A stretch of 64,000 bases of DNA from Candidatus Saccharibacteria bacterium UBA6224 (GTDB lineage: Bacteria > Patescibacteriota > Saccharimonadia > Saccharimonadales > UBA4665). The stretch spans positions 84,078 through 148,077 of the forward strand of contig DJWS01000009.1 in assembly GCA_002441585.1 (NCBI GenBank), in the 5' to 3' direction. Below, one piece after another: positions 40,595 to 49,076 of this stretch (positions are counted from its first letter, which is position 1; every line of letters starts with the position of its first letter). The position numbers and the translations under genes are program-made. Below the pieces are notes generated by a model. The model made no database searches. It was not told where the DNA came from and worked only from the letters and a program-made list of their open reading frames with translations.

Positions 40595-42106
40595 TCAGTT
40601 TAGTTTGGGAAGTTTTGGCTCAATCCGCATGACCGGAATGCAGACGTTGCGATCTTTCCATAGAACGACTGAAAACTCGTACTTGAGCATGGAATAGTTC
40701 AGTAGGGCTACGTCGAGTAGTGCTGCGAATGGCAAGGAGAGCAAGCTACGGATATCGGGCTGGCGATATGTCATGGCACACACTGTCAGGTACCACAGTA
40801 GTAATATGGCGCAAGTTCCGGCACTGAGGGCTAACACGGTGCTTAGATAGGGGTTTAGAATACCGACTATCAGGAACAAGAATGGCATGACCAGGGCGCC
40901 CAATTCGGCCAATGTGAGCAAGAATACCAGTTCCATTCGCCGGTGAAGCTGAGGGTACTTGGTGCGTGTCGCCGTGTCACGCTGGTCCATGACATCCTTG
41001 TCGCTGGTAAGACCGATCTCGGAGCTGCTATAACGGAAACCATAGCCGTCGTGACGGACGGTCTGACGGGCAAAATAACTTTCGGGCACGATGGTGCGAC
41101 TGACGGCCGAAAATCCACCGGCACTGAGTAATACTTGCCGTTTGGCAATCCAGCAAGTGCTAAGGACGGGTGGACGTCGAAAGAGCTTGCGCGGTAAAGC
41201 AACTTCCCAGGCGTAGCGCATCGGTTGGATTAGTGAAGCATCCAACTGCATGAAGCGTGGCAGGATATTTCGCGGCATGATGCTCATCATGCTCTTGTTC
41301 TTGCGTAACATCAGAGTGACAATGTTCGTCAAAGTTTGAGGCTCGAAACGTACGTCAGCTCCGCAAAACAACACCAGTTCGCCGTTGGCGGCTTCCAGCA
41401 AGCTTTGGTAGGCCTGATTCTTGGACAGCCAGCCCTCCTTGGGTGGTTCGCCCTTCAAGAAACGCACTCCGTCTTGGGCGAATCCGCGAATAATCTCGGG
41501 CGTACGTTTGACGGTCGAGCAATCGTCCAGGACTAATATCTCGAGCTTAGGGTACGTGCTCTTGATCAATGTCTCTAGGCCTATTTGCAAGTCGTCTGTT
41601 TCATTGCGGGCTGGAATGGCAACCGTCAGGGTCGGTAAGTCTTTGGCGGCAAAGCCTTCGCTGATGACGTTAGGTTTCATGCTCTCGGCATGTTTGAGGG
41701 TGGTTATGAGCAATAAAACACTGGTGATAAGTTCGAGGATAAGGAAAAATACCCAAAACTTAGAAGCAATCAGCCCAAGTTCGTGCAAAGTCCACCACAA
41801 TAATAAGAAAACGAACGTGGAGGCCAGGAGCCACAGGCTAGTTCGCCAGGTAGCCCGCCATAGATAGTCGACTTGCATCCGGCCAATTATCAGACGCCAC
41901 AGATTCAAACCGCGATATATCGATACACAAGCCAGCATGGCCACCAAGAATGAAAATCCATCATAAGCAACCAGGATTATAAGAGAAACAAAAGCTGCGA
42001 ACAGTCCGACTACTGCAGTGTAACGGCGGACTCGCCACAACAAAGGGGTCCAGATAAGCAATTCCAGCAGCTGGGCTGCAACATACACGCCAAGAACGGT
42101 CGTCAT
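40595..42106 (-). CDS. GT2 family membrane glycosyltransferase
   Basis: About 503 aa from ATG 42106. Four to five N-terminal membrane segments (residues 1-130), a cytoplasmic GT-A domain with LTVAIPARNETDDLQIGLETL, ILVLDDCS and ELVLFCGADVRFEP (DxD-like), and C-terminal membrane helices. Probably adds sugar to a lipid-linked acceptor at the membrane. The start is chosen because minus-strand TGG-TATGAT (42119-42114) lies 7 nt upstream of this ATG; an upstream extension to 42175 would overlap the divergent secE promoter. Confidence 0.85.
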   Translation of the reverse strand: MTTVLGVYVAAQLLELLIWTPLLWRVRRYTAVVGLFAAFVSLIILVAYDGFSFLVAMLACVSIYRGLNLWRLIIGRMQVDYLWRATWRTSLWLLASTFVFLLLWWTLHELGLIASKFWVFFLILELITSVLLLITTLKHAESMKPNVISEGFAAKDLPTLTVAIPARNETDDLQIGLETLIKSTYPKLEILVLDDCSTVKRTPEIIRGFAQDGVRFLKGEPPKEGWLSKNQAYQSLLEAANGELVLFCGADVRFEPQTLTNIVTLMLRKNKSMMSIMPRNILPRFMQLDASLIQPMRYAWEVALPRKLFRRPPVLSTCWIAKRQVLLSAGGFSAVSRTIVPESYFARQTVRHDGYGFRYSSSEIGLTSDKDVMDQRDTATRTKYPQLHRRMELVFLLTLAELGALVMPFLFLIVGILNPYLSTVLALSAGTCAILLLWYLTVCAMTYRQPDIRSLLSLPFAALLDVALLNYSMLKYEFSVVLWKDRNVCIPVMRIEPKLPKLN

Positions 42107-42140
42107 ATATTCCATCATACCATGCTGCCCGAATCTGGCC

Positions 42141-42169
42141 TTGACCCCTGGGGTAGCGCATGCTACTCT
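42141..42169 (+). promoter_or_regulatory. secE-nusG promoter
   Basis: TTGACC (42141-42146), 17-nt spacer, TGC-TACTCT (42161-42169). Same -10 variant as the rplC promoter. Confidence 0.7.
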
Positions 42170-42178
42170 TGACATGTA

Positions 42179-42206
42179 CGGCCTATCGGAATGATAGGTC
42201 TTTTAA
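42179..42206 (+). terminator. Terminator-like hairpin in the secE leader
   Basis: GGCCTATC-GGAAT-GATAGGTC followed by TTTTAATTT, between the promoter and the secE SD (GGAGAG). A six-codon ORF (MYGLSE) starting at 42174 runs into it. Possible attenuation of secE-nusG. Confidence 0.55.
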
Positions 42207-42224
42207 TTTGGAGAGGCAGCAACA

Positions 42225-42644
42225 GTGGCAGAAGAGAGCAACTCTACTTCAAGAAAATATAAACGTCGCGTTCGTCCCAGTGAGACCGTTCGCGAAAAGC
42301 GTGCCAAACAACGTCGTATCGAGGAAAAACCGAAGCGGCGCCCATTGGCCAAAGTCCGCCACTATCTTGCTGTGCCATTTCGCTGGATTGGCAGCCGTCC
42401 GCTATGGCAGTCGAAGTTTTGGCGGCCATTCCGGTTTGTTGGACGCATACTAAGTTACGTCTTATTCATCTCCTATTTCCGCAATAGTTGGCGAGAACTG
42501 CGCGACGTAACTTGGCCAAGCTGGAAACTTAGCTGGCGTCTCACTTGGGCGGTACTGGTTTTCTCTATATTTTTCGGTGTCATCGTGGCCTTGGTGGATT
42601 ACGGCTTCGATAAATTATTCAAACGACTGATACTTAACGCTTAA
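42225..42644 (+). CDS. secE: Protein translocase subunit SecE, N-terminally extended
   Basis: Translocon clamp subunit. The C-terminal part carries the family signature NSWRELRDVTWPSWK and one membrane helix (about residues 103-125). 139 aa: the first 75 residues are a very basic, presumably cytoplasmic extension (KRRVRPSETVREKRAKQRR). GTG start follows TTGGAGAGG. Co-transcribed with nusG. Confidence 0.93.
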   Translation: MAEESNSTSRKYKRRVRPSETVREKRAKQRRIEEKPKRRPLAKVRHYLAVPFRWIGSRPLWQSKFWRPFRFVGRILSYVLFISYFRNSWRELRDVTWPSWKLSWRLTWAVLVFSIFFGVIVALVDYGFDKLFKRLILNA

Positions 42645-42667
42645 ACGAAAGAAGGACTTAAATAGCA

Positions 42668-43216
42668 ATGGCAACAAGCAAACGTTACGACAAGCACGAG
42701 CAGTGGTATGCGATCCACACCTACAGCGGCTACGAAGAGAAAGTCGCCGAGAGCATTAGGCAGCGTGCCGAGTCATTGGATATGAAATCCAAGATCCTAA
42801 AGGTGCTCGTACCCAAGGAAAAGATGATTGAGATCAAGAACGGCAAACGTAAAGTTGTCGAGAAGCGCATTTTCCAGGGTTACGTGCTGGTGCTGATGAA
42901 AATGGATGAGGAAGCTTGGTACATCGTCCGCAACACACCGAGTGTCACTGGCTTCGTTGGTAGCGGTTCGGATCCGACTCCTGTCAGCCAAGATGAAATC
43001 GAGAAGATTCAGAAACGCATGGGTCTCGAACAGCCTAAGTACAAGATTGATTTTGCTATTGGCGAAGTCGTCAACATCACCGACGGCCCATTCAAGGGCT
43101 TCGATGGTTCCATCAACGAGATCGATGCCGCCAAGGGCAAACTCAAGGTACTCGTCAACATGTTCGGCCGCGATACGCCAGTCGAATTGGACACCCTACA
43201 GGTCAAGAAAGTCTAG
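42668..43216 (+). CDS. nusG: Transcription termination/antitermination factor NusG
   Basis: 182 aa: NGN domain (EQWYAIHTYSGYEEKVAESI, VEKRIFQGYVLVLMKMD, WYIVRNTPSVTGFVGSG) and C-terminal KOW domain (DGPFKGFDGSINEIDAAKGKLKVLV). It couples RNAP to ribosome or Rho. Given the translation-coupled attenuators in this genome, pausing aided by NusG is relevant (inference). SD AAGGACTTAAA-type upstream. Confidence 0.97.
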   Translation: MATSKRYDKHEQWYAIHTYSGYEEKVAESIRQRAESLDMKSKILKVLVPKEKMIEIKNGKRKVVEKRIFQGYVLVLMKMDEEAWYIVRNTPSVTGFVGSGSDPTPVSQDEIEKIQKRMGLEQPKYKIDFAIGEVVNITDGPFKGFDGSINEIDAAKGKLKVLVNMFGRDTPVELDTLQVKKV

Positions 43217-43249
43217 GCTCTCGCCTAAGTTATCGATTCGGCTAAGGTC

Positions 43250-43645
43250 ATGGCGATGTTTGAAAAGAAAGAGCCGAGAGATTCCAAATTTGAACGAGCT
43301 CATTTGTTAACCAACGCGATTTGGGACGCTTCCGACCAAGAACAAAAGGAACTGAAGCGCGCTCTGCGCAAGGAGCTTTGGCACAATAAACTCGCAAAAT
43401 ATGCGCTGCCACGTGCGTTATTTGATGCGACGATAATGACAGCCACTACCGTTGCGGCTATTGAAGAATTTCGTCAAGGCTCTGTCACCGATGGTCTGGC
43501 TAATCTTACGGTCGCCGGTATGTTCTCGTATTTCGCCAACAAATCATACCAGGAGCACTTGCAATCGAAGTTACCGAACAGTAACGCCGAAGGCGAAGTA
43601 TTGCACGTGCCAGCCGAATGGCTCGACGGCCCTCGGGACAATTAA
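43250..43645 (+). CDS. Orphan protein, 131 aa, after nusG
   Basis: Not recognised. N-terminal charged helix (DQEQKELKRALRKELW), central hydrophobic stretches (TIMTATTVAAIEEF and LANLTVAGMFSYFA) that could be one or two weak membrane helices, and an acidic C-terminus. Starts at 43250 or 43256 (MFEKKEPRD). It occupies, with the next three genes, the space between nusG and rplK. Confidence 0.6.
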   Translation: MAMFEKKEPRDSKFERAHLLTNAIWDASDQEQKELKRALRKELWHNKLAKYALPRALFDATIMTATTVAAIEEFRQGSVTDGLANLTVAGMFSYFANKSYQEHLQSKLPNSNAEGEVLHVPAEWLDGPRDN

Positions 43646-43653
43646 TTAGCGCC

Positions 43654-43678
43654 AAAAACCACGAACAGCATGGTTTTA
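43654..43678 (+). terminator. Terminator after the 131-aa ORF
   Basis: AAAAACCA / TGGTTTTA hairpin with a 9-nt loop. Confidence 0.6.
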
Positions 43679-43727
43679 TGTGGGGGTGTATAGTGAAATA
43701 TATCACTGACAAAAGTGGGGGGACTCC

Positions 43728-44006
43728 ATGCAAGAACTAATTTTCTACACCGACCCAAAGATAGTGGACGGGTCATTTTATGAGCTCAGTAACGAGGAAA
43801 GAATCCGCCACCATATTGGGATCAGACTCGGTATTCGCAACAGTGTCGGTGGCATATGCATGCGCGCCTCAGATGCCGAAATTGATGCGCATGCCCAGCG
43901 CTGTCCCGAAGATTATGCTAGTTTGCATCAGTCTGTCTTTGATAACCTCATGGCTCAAGGCTATATCCAGGTAGAAGAATTCAATCTACAAGCTCTTGCT
44001 GCCTAG
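43728..44006 (+). CDS. Orphan protein, 92 aa
   Basis: Not recognised. Start at ATG 43728, preceded by GTGGGGGG. Soluble, acidic, with Cys residues at ICMRAS and HAQRCPED. The leader has a small inverted repeat AGTGA-AATATA-TCACT (43694-43709), possibly an operator or RNA hairpin. Function unknown. Confidence 0.6.
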   Translation: MQELIFYTDPKIVDGSFYELSNEERIRHHIGIRLGIRNSVGGICMRASDAEIDAHAQRCPEDYASLHQSVFDNLMAQGYIQVEEFNLQALAA

Positions 44007-44028
44007 CTTTGGCTTGCGTTACTGACTA

Positions 44029-44057
44029 TTGAAAAACAACGACTTTAGTGATAAAGT
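44029..44057 (+). promoter_or_regulatory. Promoter of the 173-aa orphan gene
   Basis: TTGAAA (44029-44034), 17-nt spacer, TAAAGT (44052-44057); 5' leader of about 30 nt with AAGGAA before GTG 44094. Confidence 0.75.
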
Positions 44058-44093
44058 ATTGTTTTGTCTAACAATTCATGAAGGAAATATAGC

Positions 44094-44615
44094 GTGCCTG
44101 AGTTTTATCCAAGTCATACCCCATCGCCTAACCAGTATACGCAACCCTCATCTGACGAGATGACCTGGGGTGAGCGTATCGGGCGCCGTTTTGATCAATT
44201 GGTCGTAGCAAGTATGGTTGCCGGTTCCTTGAGCGTGTGGGCGGCCATTGCTGACGAGGTTCACGATCGAACACCAGTCATTAATTGCGAGGAAGCTAAG
44301 CACACTGAGCGGTCGAGCGTTCAAGAATTAATTCCACGAGCACGACAAGAATTAATCTTACGAGCACGAGATTGCGTTACACCAGAGGATCGTTTCTTAT
44401 GGAAGGGTGTTGAATTCGTAGGCGTTCCTGCCGAAAAAGCTGCCAGTATCTTACGAAATGGCCTCGACAACATCGTTATACGCCTTATGCCAGAGATCAA
44501 TGAGCTGCCGGACACCAACATCGGTGAGTACATGTGTGCTGATAACCAGGCTCCAGCCGGTGCACTGTGCTCCGAAAACCAACCATTGACCCCAACTCTA
44601 AGTCAAGTAGGTTAG
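44094..44615 (+). CDS. Orphan protein, 173 aa, possible membrane anchor
   Basis: Not recognised. GTG start with SD AAGGAA 8 nt upstream. One hydrophobic segment at about residues 40-58 (LVVASMVAGSLSVWAAIAD) with a polar N-terminus, so it is perhaps single-pass with the C-terminal domain outside; a tandem short repeat (ELIPRARQELILRARD) and four Cys residues follow. Function unknown. Confidence 0.6.
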   Translation: MPEFYPSHTPSPNQYTQPSSDEMTWGERIGRRFDQLVVASMVAGSLSVWAAIADEVHDRTPVINCEEAKHTERSSVQELIPRARQELILRARDCVTPEDRFLWKGVEFVGVPAEKAASILRNGLDNIVIRLMPEINELPDTNIGEYMCADNQAPAGALCSENQPLTPTLSQVG

Positions 44616-44620
44616 TAAGC

Positions 44621-45094
44621 GTGAAACAGCCACGACTTGAAGCAATCATCCCTTGTGGAGCTGACACGGTTCATGTCGTGCGCGGGACACTTGAAACTGA
44701 CGCCGGAACTATGGAGAGTCAGATGCGTGACCTGGCTACATCAGGCTTAGGCCTTGCCGTATCGGCAGACTATCGCCATCAGACATGGCCTGGACACATA
44801 ACGTATCAGACCAAACCGACCTCACACGACGTAGTCGATAAAGATAGCGCCTATAAGAGCGGGCTAAGAGCATTCCTGGCCCAGGATGATCCGTCATTAC
44901 ACCGACATTTGATTGACCCGGTGACGGAGGCTATCGAAAGTGGAGGTGAGTGTTACGTCCTCGACGATGAAGGTGCCAGAGAAGTTACGCCCGCCGAATT
45001 TTATGCCGAAAATGATGACAGGGAAGAGCATATCATCTATTCGCTCACCGACCCAGCCATAAGCGTCATTCGCACCGACATCGAACCCCTGTAA
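44621..45094 (+). CDS. Orphan protein, 158 aa
   Basis: Not recognised. Probable GTG start at 44621, 5 nt after the upstream stop. Soluble, acidic; contains RLEAIIPCGADTVHVVRG near the start and GECYVLDDEGAREVTP later. Cotranscribed with the 173-aa gene and ends just before the rplK promoter. Confidence 0.55.
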   Translation: MKQPRLEAIIPCGADTVHVVRGTLETDAGTMESQMRDLATSGLGLAVSADYRHQTWPGHITYQTKPTSHDVVDKDSAYKSGLRAFLAQDDPSLHRHLIDPVTEAIESGGECYVLDDEGAREVTPAEFYAENDDREEHIIYSLTDPAISVIRTDIEPL

Positions 45095-45099
45095 GTCAG

Positions 45100-45128
45100 T
45101 GGACATATAGCTTTAAATTTGCTAAAAT
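45100..45128 (+). promoter_or_regulatory. rplK promoter
   Basis: TGGACA (45100-45105), 17-nt spacer, TGC-TAAAAT (45120-45128). Leader of about 93 nt. Confidence 0.75.
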
Positions 45129-45208
45129 CTATCCGTTACGCACTACTTAAACGGTAGGAGAACAAGTAGCCCCGCTTCAAACAAGCACTCGCTTGGTGGG
45201 TGAACGTT

Positions 45209-45225
45209 CGTAAGAAAGGATTACG
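45209..45225 (+). promoter_or_regulatory. rplK SD-presenting hairpin
   Basis: CGTAA (45209-45213) pairs with TTACG (45221-45225) around the 7-nt loop GAAAGGA containing the SD, just before ATG 45228. Same geometry as before rpsJ (2479-2495). An upstream CCGTT/AACGG hairpin at 45133 precedes it. Confidence 0.5.
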
Positions 45226-45227
45226 TA

Positions 45228-45656
45228 ATGGCGAAAGTCGTCAAAGCAAACCTCAAAATGAAAATCAAAGCCGGTCAGGCCAGTGCTGCGCCACCAGTTG
45301 GTAGCACGCTCGGACAGTATGGCGTAAACATGATGGATTTCATCAATCCGTTCAACGACGCTACCCGCGACATGCAGGGTCAGACTGTCACCGCACACAT
45401 TACTGTGTACGATGACCGCACCATGAGTTTCCGCGTGGTCGGCGCACCGACGGACGATCTGATTCGGGCCGAACTCGGTATCCAAAAGGGCTCTGGTCGC
45501 CCCAACAGCGAGAAGGTCAGCAAGAAACTGACCCAGGCTCAGCTGCAAAAGATTGCCGAAGCTAAGGCTCACGACATGAACGCCGACGATATCGAATCCG
45601 TCAAGAAGATGGTCGCCGGTACCGCTCGCAGCATGGGCGTGGAAGTCGAAGGTTAG
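45228..45656 (+). CDS. rplK: 50S ribosomal protein L11
   Basis: GTPase-centre protein. 142 aa: NLKMKIKAGQASAAPPVGSTLGQYGVNMMDF, TITVYDDRTMSFRV-type strand and C-terminal MNADDIESVKKMVAGTARSMGVEVEG. Here rplK is followed by an orphan ORF rather than directly by rplA. Confidence 0.98.
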   Translation: MAKVVKANLKMKIKAGQASAAPPVGSTLGQYGVNMMDFINPFNDATRDMQGQTVTAHITVYDDRTMSFRVVGAPTDDLIRAELGIQKGSGRPNSEKVSKKLTQAQLQKIAEAKAHDMNADDIESVKKMVAGTARSMGVEVEG

Positions 45657-45660
45657 TCTA

Positions 45661-45843
45661 ATGCACGAATTTGGACGCAACCTTCACGCCGATCCTGACC
45701 AGGAACTGGCGACACAAGTTGATGAGTGGGTCCGTGTAATGGGTGAGGGTTTTGGTACCCCATCCGGCTCAGAGATATGTGTCGACGGCAGAGTTCAAGA
45801 AGCCTTGGACGTCGTCGAGCAAAAGCCCGAACAAGCGGAATAA
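45661..45843 (+). CDS. Small acidic orphan protein between rplK and rplA, 60 aa
   Basis: Not recognised. Four nt after rplK; no clear SD, so probably translated by coupling. Acidic (HADPDQELATQVDEWVRVMGEG, ending EQKPEQAE). Small and uncharacterised; its conservation would have to be tested in relatives. Confidence 0.5.
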   Translation: MHEFGRNLHADPDQELATQVDEWVRVMGEGFGTPSGSEICVDGRVQEALDVVEQKPEQAE

Positions 45844-45906
45844 TCAGAATTTAATAACAAATTGTGGGAGGCATAGCTGCCGCTAGTACCACGAAGGAGA
45901 TATAAC

Positions 45907-46872
45907 ATGGCTAAGAGCAAATCAGAATTATTAGAAGAGGCCAAAGCCCTCAAACTTTATGTGACGGCGAAGAACACCGTCGCCGAGATTACAGCCGCTA
46001 TCGAAGCTGCCGGCGTCGACGCCGAAGCCGAACCCGAGCGTGAAGCCAAGACCGCCAAGGCCGGCAAGCGAAGCGCTAAGGGTGTCGAGGAAGCCGAGGC
46101 CAAGGCCGAGAAGATCGAGCACCAAAAACACCGCGAAGAAGAGACTGTCGAGGCCGAAAGCAAGCCCAAGGCGCCAGTCAAACCGGCTCGTTCGCGCTTG
46201 GAGCGCCGGGGCAAGAACTTCCGCAAGGCTGCCGAGAACATCGAGCCAAACAAATCCTATGATCTAAAAGAGGCACTTGAACTGGCGGTCAAGACCAACC
46301 CGGTCAAATTCGACGCAACAGTCGAACTGCACGTCAATCTTAACGTCGATCCGCGTCAAGCCGACCAGAATATCCGTGACAATCTGATCTTACCAGCCGG
46401 AACTGGTAAGACCGTGCGTGTCGCCGCTTTCACGGACGACACTGTCAGTAACGCTGACGTTAGTGGCATCGAGACCATCACAAAAGCTCTCGACAAGGGT
46501 GCCATCGAATTCGATGTGCTAGTGTGTGCACCAGCTAACATGGCCAAGCTCGGTAAATACGCCCGCCTGCTTGGTCCACGCGGCCTGATGCCCAACCCGA
46601 AGAGCGGTACCGTAACGACCGATCTGGACAAAGCCGTCGCTGAAGCCAAAGCCGGACGTGTTGAATATCGCGTCGACAGCACTGGCATCGTCCACCTTGG
46701 CATCGGTAAGGTTAGTTTTGGCGGTGACAAACTGCTGCAAAACGCCCAAGCCGTATTTGCCAGCCTGCGCAGCAACAAGCCATCCAGCATCAAGGGTAAC
46801 TACATGCGCGCCGTCCACGTGACGACCACCATGGGTCCCTCGATCCTGGTCGACGCCAGCACGACGAACTAA
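45907..46872 (+). CDS. rplA: 50S ribosomal protein L1 with N-terminal HeH-like domain
   Basis: L1-stalk protein. Residues about 95-321 are ordinary L1 (RRGKNFRKAAENIEPNKSYDLKEALELA, LPAGTGKTVRVAAF, LGKYARLLGPRGLMPNPKSGTV). The first 90 residues are extra: KSELLEEAKALKLYVTAKNTVAEITAAIEAAG looks like a HeH/SAP-type helix-extended-loop-helix, then a long charged A/K/E linker. Typical L1 is about 230 aa. SD GAAGGAG. Downstream terminator at 46893. Confidence 0.95.
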   Translation: MAKSKSELLEEAKALKLYVTAKNTVAEITAAIEAAGVDAEAEPEREAKTAKAGKRSAKGVEEAEAKAEKIEHQKHREEETVEAESKPKAPVKPARSRLERRGKNFRKAAENIEPNKSYDLKEALELAVKTNPVKFDATVELHVNLNVDPRQADQNIRDNLILPAGTGKTVRVAAFTDDTVSNADVSGIETITKALDKGAIEFDVLVCAPANMAKLGKYARLLGPRGLMPNPKSGTVTTDLDKAVAEAKAGRVEYRVDSTGIVHLGIGKVSFGGDKLLQNAQAVFASLRSNKPSSIKGNYMRAVHVTTTMGPSILVDASTTN

Positions 46873-46892
46873 TCGCCGTAGCGTCCTATCAC

Positions 46893-46922
46893 AAAAACCG
46901 CCCATTTATCCGGGCGGTTTTC
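46893..46922 (+). terminator. Intrinsic terminator after rplA
   Basis: AAAACCGCCC / GGGCGGTTTT stem with an ATTTATCC loop and a T-run. Confidence 0.92.
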
Positions 46923-46995
46923 GTTTACCCCGGTAGCCCTGGGCAAAAGCCGGAAAATTTCGTAGACTATAACTAACTAAACAGAGGGAGTTAGT

Positions 46996-47100
46996 ATGAC
47001 TGAAAATGCGGCCAACAGCGACGGCTACTACGACGAAGACGCCGGCAACGACGAAGAGCTCGATCTAAGTTTCCTGGACGAAAACGAATCCAAAGAGTAA
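46996..47100 (+). CDS. Very acidic 34-aa peptide gene
   Basis: ATG 46996 after GAGGGAG (46983-46989). The product starts MTENAANSDGYYDED and ends LDENESKE, with about one-third Asp/Glu and no basic residue except one Lys. Its stop is 5 nt before the GTG of the glycosyltransferase at 47106, so the two may be coupled. Too short for family assignment. Confidence 0.6.
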   Translation: MTENAANSDGYYDEDAGNDEELDLSFLDENESKE

Positions 47101-47105
47101 TCCCG

Positions 47106-48278
47106 GTGAGAATCGGCCTGGTCGTCCCACACATCTTCATGCAGCGGGAGATTCTCCCGCATGTCATTTTCTCGCCAGCTGATTTGGCCCTTAGGCTAGC
47201 CGGTGGGCTACGAGCCTTGGGCGCCGAGGTGACGCTTTTTACACCTGGGCCCGTCGACACCGACGTGGTCAATATTACCGCTGATATGTCATATTTCGAG
47301 CAGGAGTTGGCCGGGCGTGACGATACATATATGGACTTGCTCAAAAAACACCCCTTCACGTTCGTTAGCCTGGCGCGGCAGGTCCAGAGTGAGCTGATTG
47401 CTAAGGCCTACCAAATGGCCAATGATGGCGAGCTGGATTTGGTGCACATTTATACTAACGAAGAAGACATCGCGCTGCCATTTGCCAGCCTATGTGCTAA
47501 ACCGGTCGTTTTCACTCACCACGATCCGTTCAACTTCCTGGTCAAATACAAGAACGTATTTCCTAAATATAAATCGCTAAACTGGATATCGATGTCTTTG
47601 GCTCAGCGTCAGGGCATGCCCCCGGACACCAATTGGGTGGCCAATATTTATCACGGCTTGACGGATGATTCACTCGCGCCGGTCAAGAATCCAACCAATG
47701 ATTACGTGGCCTACCTGGGACGCATCATCGAGCCCAAAGGCGTGCATTTGGCCATCGACGCGATAAAGCTCTACAATGCCGAACATCCAAGCGACACGCT
47801 GAAACTTCGGATTGCCGGCAAACACTACGCTGGCCACAAGAAAGACACATATTGGCAAACGCAAATATTGCCGCACATCGATGACACGATCATTTTTTAC
47901 GATGGTTTTATCGGTGATTCGGCTAAAAAACGTGAGTTTTTGGGCAATGCCCGGGCGGTTATCGTGCCATCGCTATTTGATGAACCATTCGGCCTAATCA
48001 ACATCGAGGCTTTGGCTTGCGGTACGCCGGTAGTTGGACTGGATTCGGGCGCCATACCAGAGCTAATTACCGATCGAACCGGCAAGATAGCCAAGAAGCA
48101 GTTCAATTCTGATGGTTCGCTCGATGTATCGGCTACTGCGAAAAACCTTGTGTCGGTCCTCAGTGAACTCGACACTTTACGCACCGAGTGTCGGCAGGCT
48201 TACGAACAACACTACACAGCCGACAAGATGTGCCAGGCTCATTATAATCTTTACCTGCGCCTGTTAGACAATCACTAG
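47106..48278 (+). CDS. GT4 family glycosyltransferase
   Basis: 390 aa, GTG start. RIGLVVPHIFMQREILPHVIFSPADLA with GLRALGAEVTLFTPG in the N-domain; YLGRIIEPKGVHLAIDAIK and the E-x7-E motif DEPFGLINIEALACGTPVVG in the C-domain. Probably a retaining transferase using a nucleotide sugar, with a soluble or peripheral location. Convergent with thyA, overlapping its 3' end by 15 nt. Confidence 0.9.
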   Translation: MRIGLVVPHIFMQREILPHVIFSPADLALRLAGGLRALGAEVTLFTPGPVDTDVVNITADMSYFEQELAGRDDTYMDLLKKHPFTFVSLARQVQSELIAKAYQMANDGELDLVHIYTNEEDIALPFASLCAKPVVFTHHDPFNFLVKYKNVFPKYKSLNWISMSLAQRQGMPPDTNWVANIYHGLTDDSLAPVKNPTNDYVAYLGRIIEPKGVHLAIDAIKLYNAEHPSDTLKLRIAGKHYAGHKKDTYWQTQILPHIDDTIIFYDGFIGDSAKKREFLGNARAVIVPSLFDEPFGLINIEALACGTPVVGLDSGAIPELITDRTGKIAKKQFNSDGSLDVSATAKNLVSVLSELDTLRTECRQAYEQHYTADKMCQAHYNLYLRLLDNH

Positions 48279-49076
48279 ATCGGTCTTGATGCGCTCGTGT
48301 GATTGGTAGTTTTCGAGGACGAAGTTTTCCTCCCTGAAATCATCGATGCTTTTTACGTCACCGATGATCTTTAGGGTTGGGAACGGGTACGGCTTGCGAT
48401 GCAGCTGCTCCTTAGCGGGTTCGATATGGTTCTTGTACAAGTGGGCGTTGCCGGCTGAGATGATTAGCTCACGCGGTTCGGCGCCGATAAGATAGGCGAC
48501 CATGTGCAGCAGCATGGCATACTGGGCGATGTTGAATGGTGCTCCCAAGAAGACATCCCAGGACCGCTGGTACAGGTTTAGGCGTAATTTACCTTTGGTC
48601 AGATCGAATTGGAACATAGTATGACAGGGCGGCAAACGCATTTCCTTAAGCTCGCCGGCATTCCAGGCGCTGACCAGTATCGCTTTGGAGTCAGGATTGT
48701 TCTTGAGCTCGTCGATCGCCCACTGCAATTGGTCGAACTCGCTGCCATCAGGCCGTTGCCAATGGCGCCATTGGACGCCGTAAACACGGCCCAAATCGGT
48801 CTTGCCTTCGTGCAAAAAGCCATCCCAATAGTGGATGTTGTGCTCATGCAGATAACCAACTTCGGAACTGCCGGATATGAACCATAGCAGTTCGTGTAGT
48901 AATAATTTGAATGGCATTTTCTTAGTGGTAAGCAGCGGAAAACCTTGACGCATATCGAACCGGACCTGTGCGCCAAAGACCGACTTGATATCGTGGATAC
49001 CACGCGTTTTCTTCGTCTTACCATCTTTCATGATATCGGCCATTAGTTGTAGATAGCCATATTCTGGGTGTTTCAT
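48264..49076 (-). CDS. thyA: Thymidylate synthase ThyA
   Basis: dUMP to dTMP using methylene-tetrahydrofolate. 270 aa: FDMRQGFPLLTTKK, HELLWFISGS, VYGVQWRHW, the catalytic-Cys motif RLPPCHTMFQF and LYQRSWDVFLGAPFN. A Tmk-ThyX-like fusion is encoded 3.8 kb away on the other strand, so ThyA is the intact synthase. Start overlaps the upstream deaminase stop by 4 nt. Confidence 0.98.
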   Translation of the reverse strand: MKHPEYGYLQLMADIMKDGKTKKTRGIHDIKSVFGAQVRFDMRQGFPLLTTKKMPFKLLLHELLWFISGSSEVGYLHEHNIHYWDGFLHEGKTDLGRVYGVQWRHWQRPDGSEFDQLQWAIDELKNNPDSKAILVSAWNAGELKEMRLPPCHTMFQFDLTKGKLRLNLYQRSWDVFLGAPFNIAQYAMLLHMVAYLIGAEPRELIISAGNAHLYKNHIEPAKEQLHRKPYPFPTLKIIGDVKSIDDFREENFVLENYQSHERIKTDLVIV

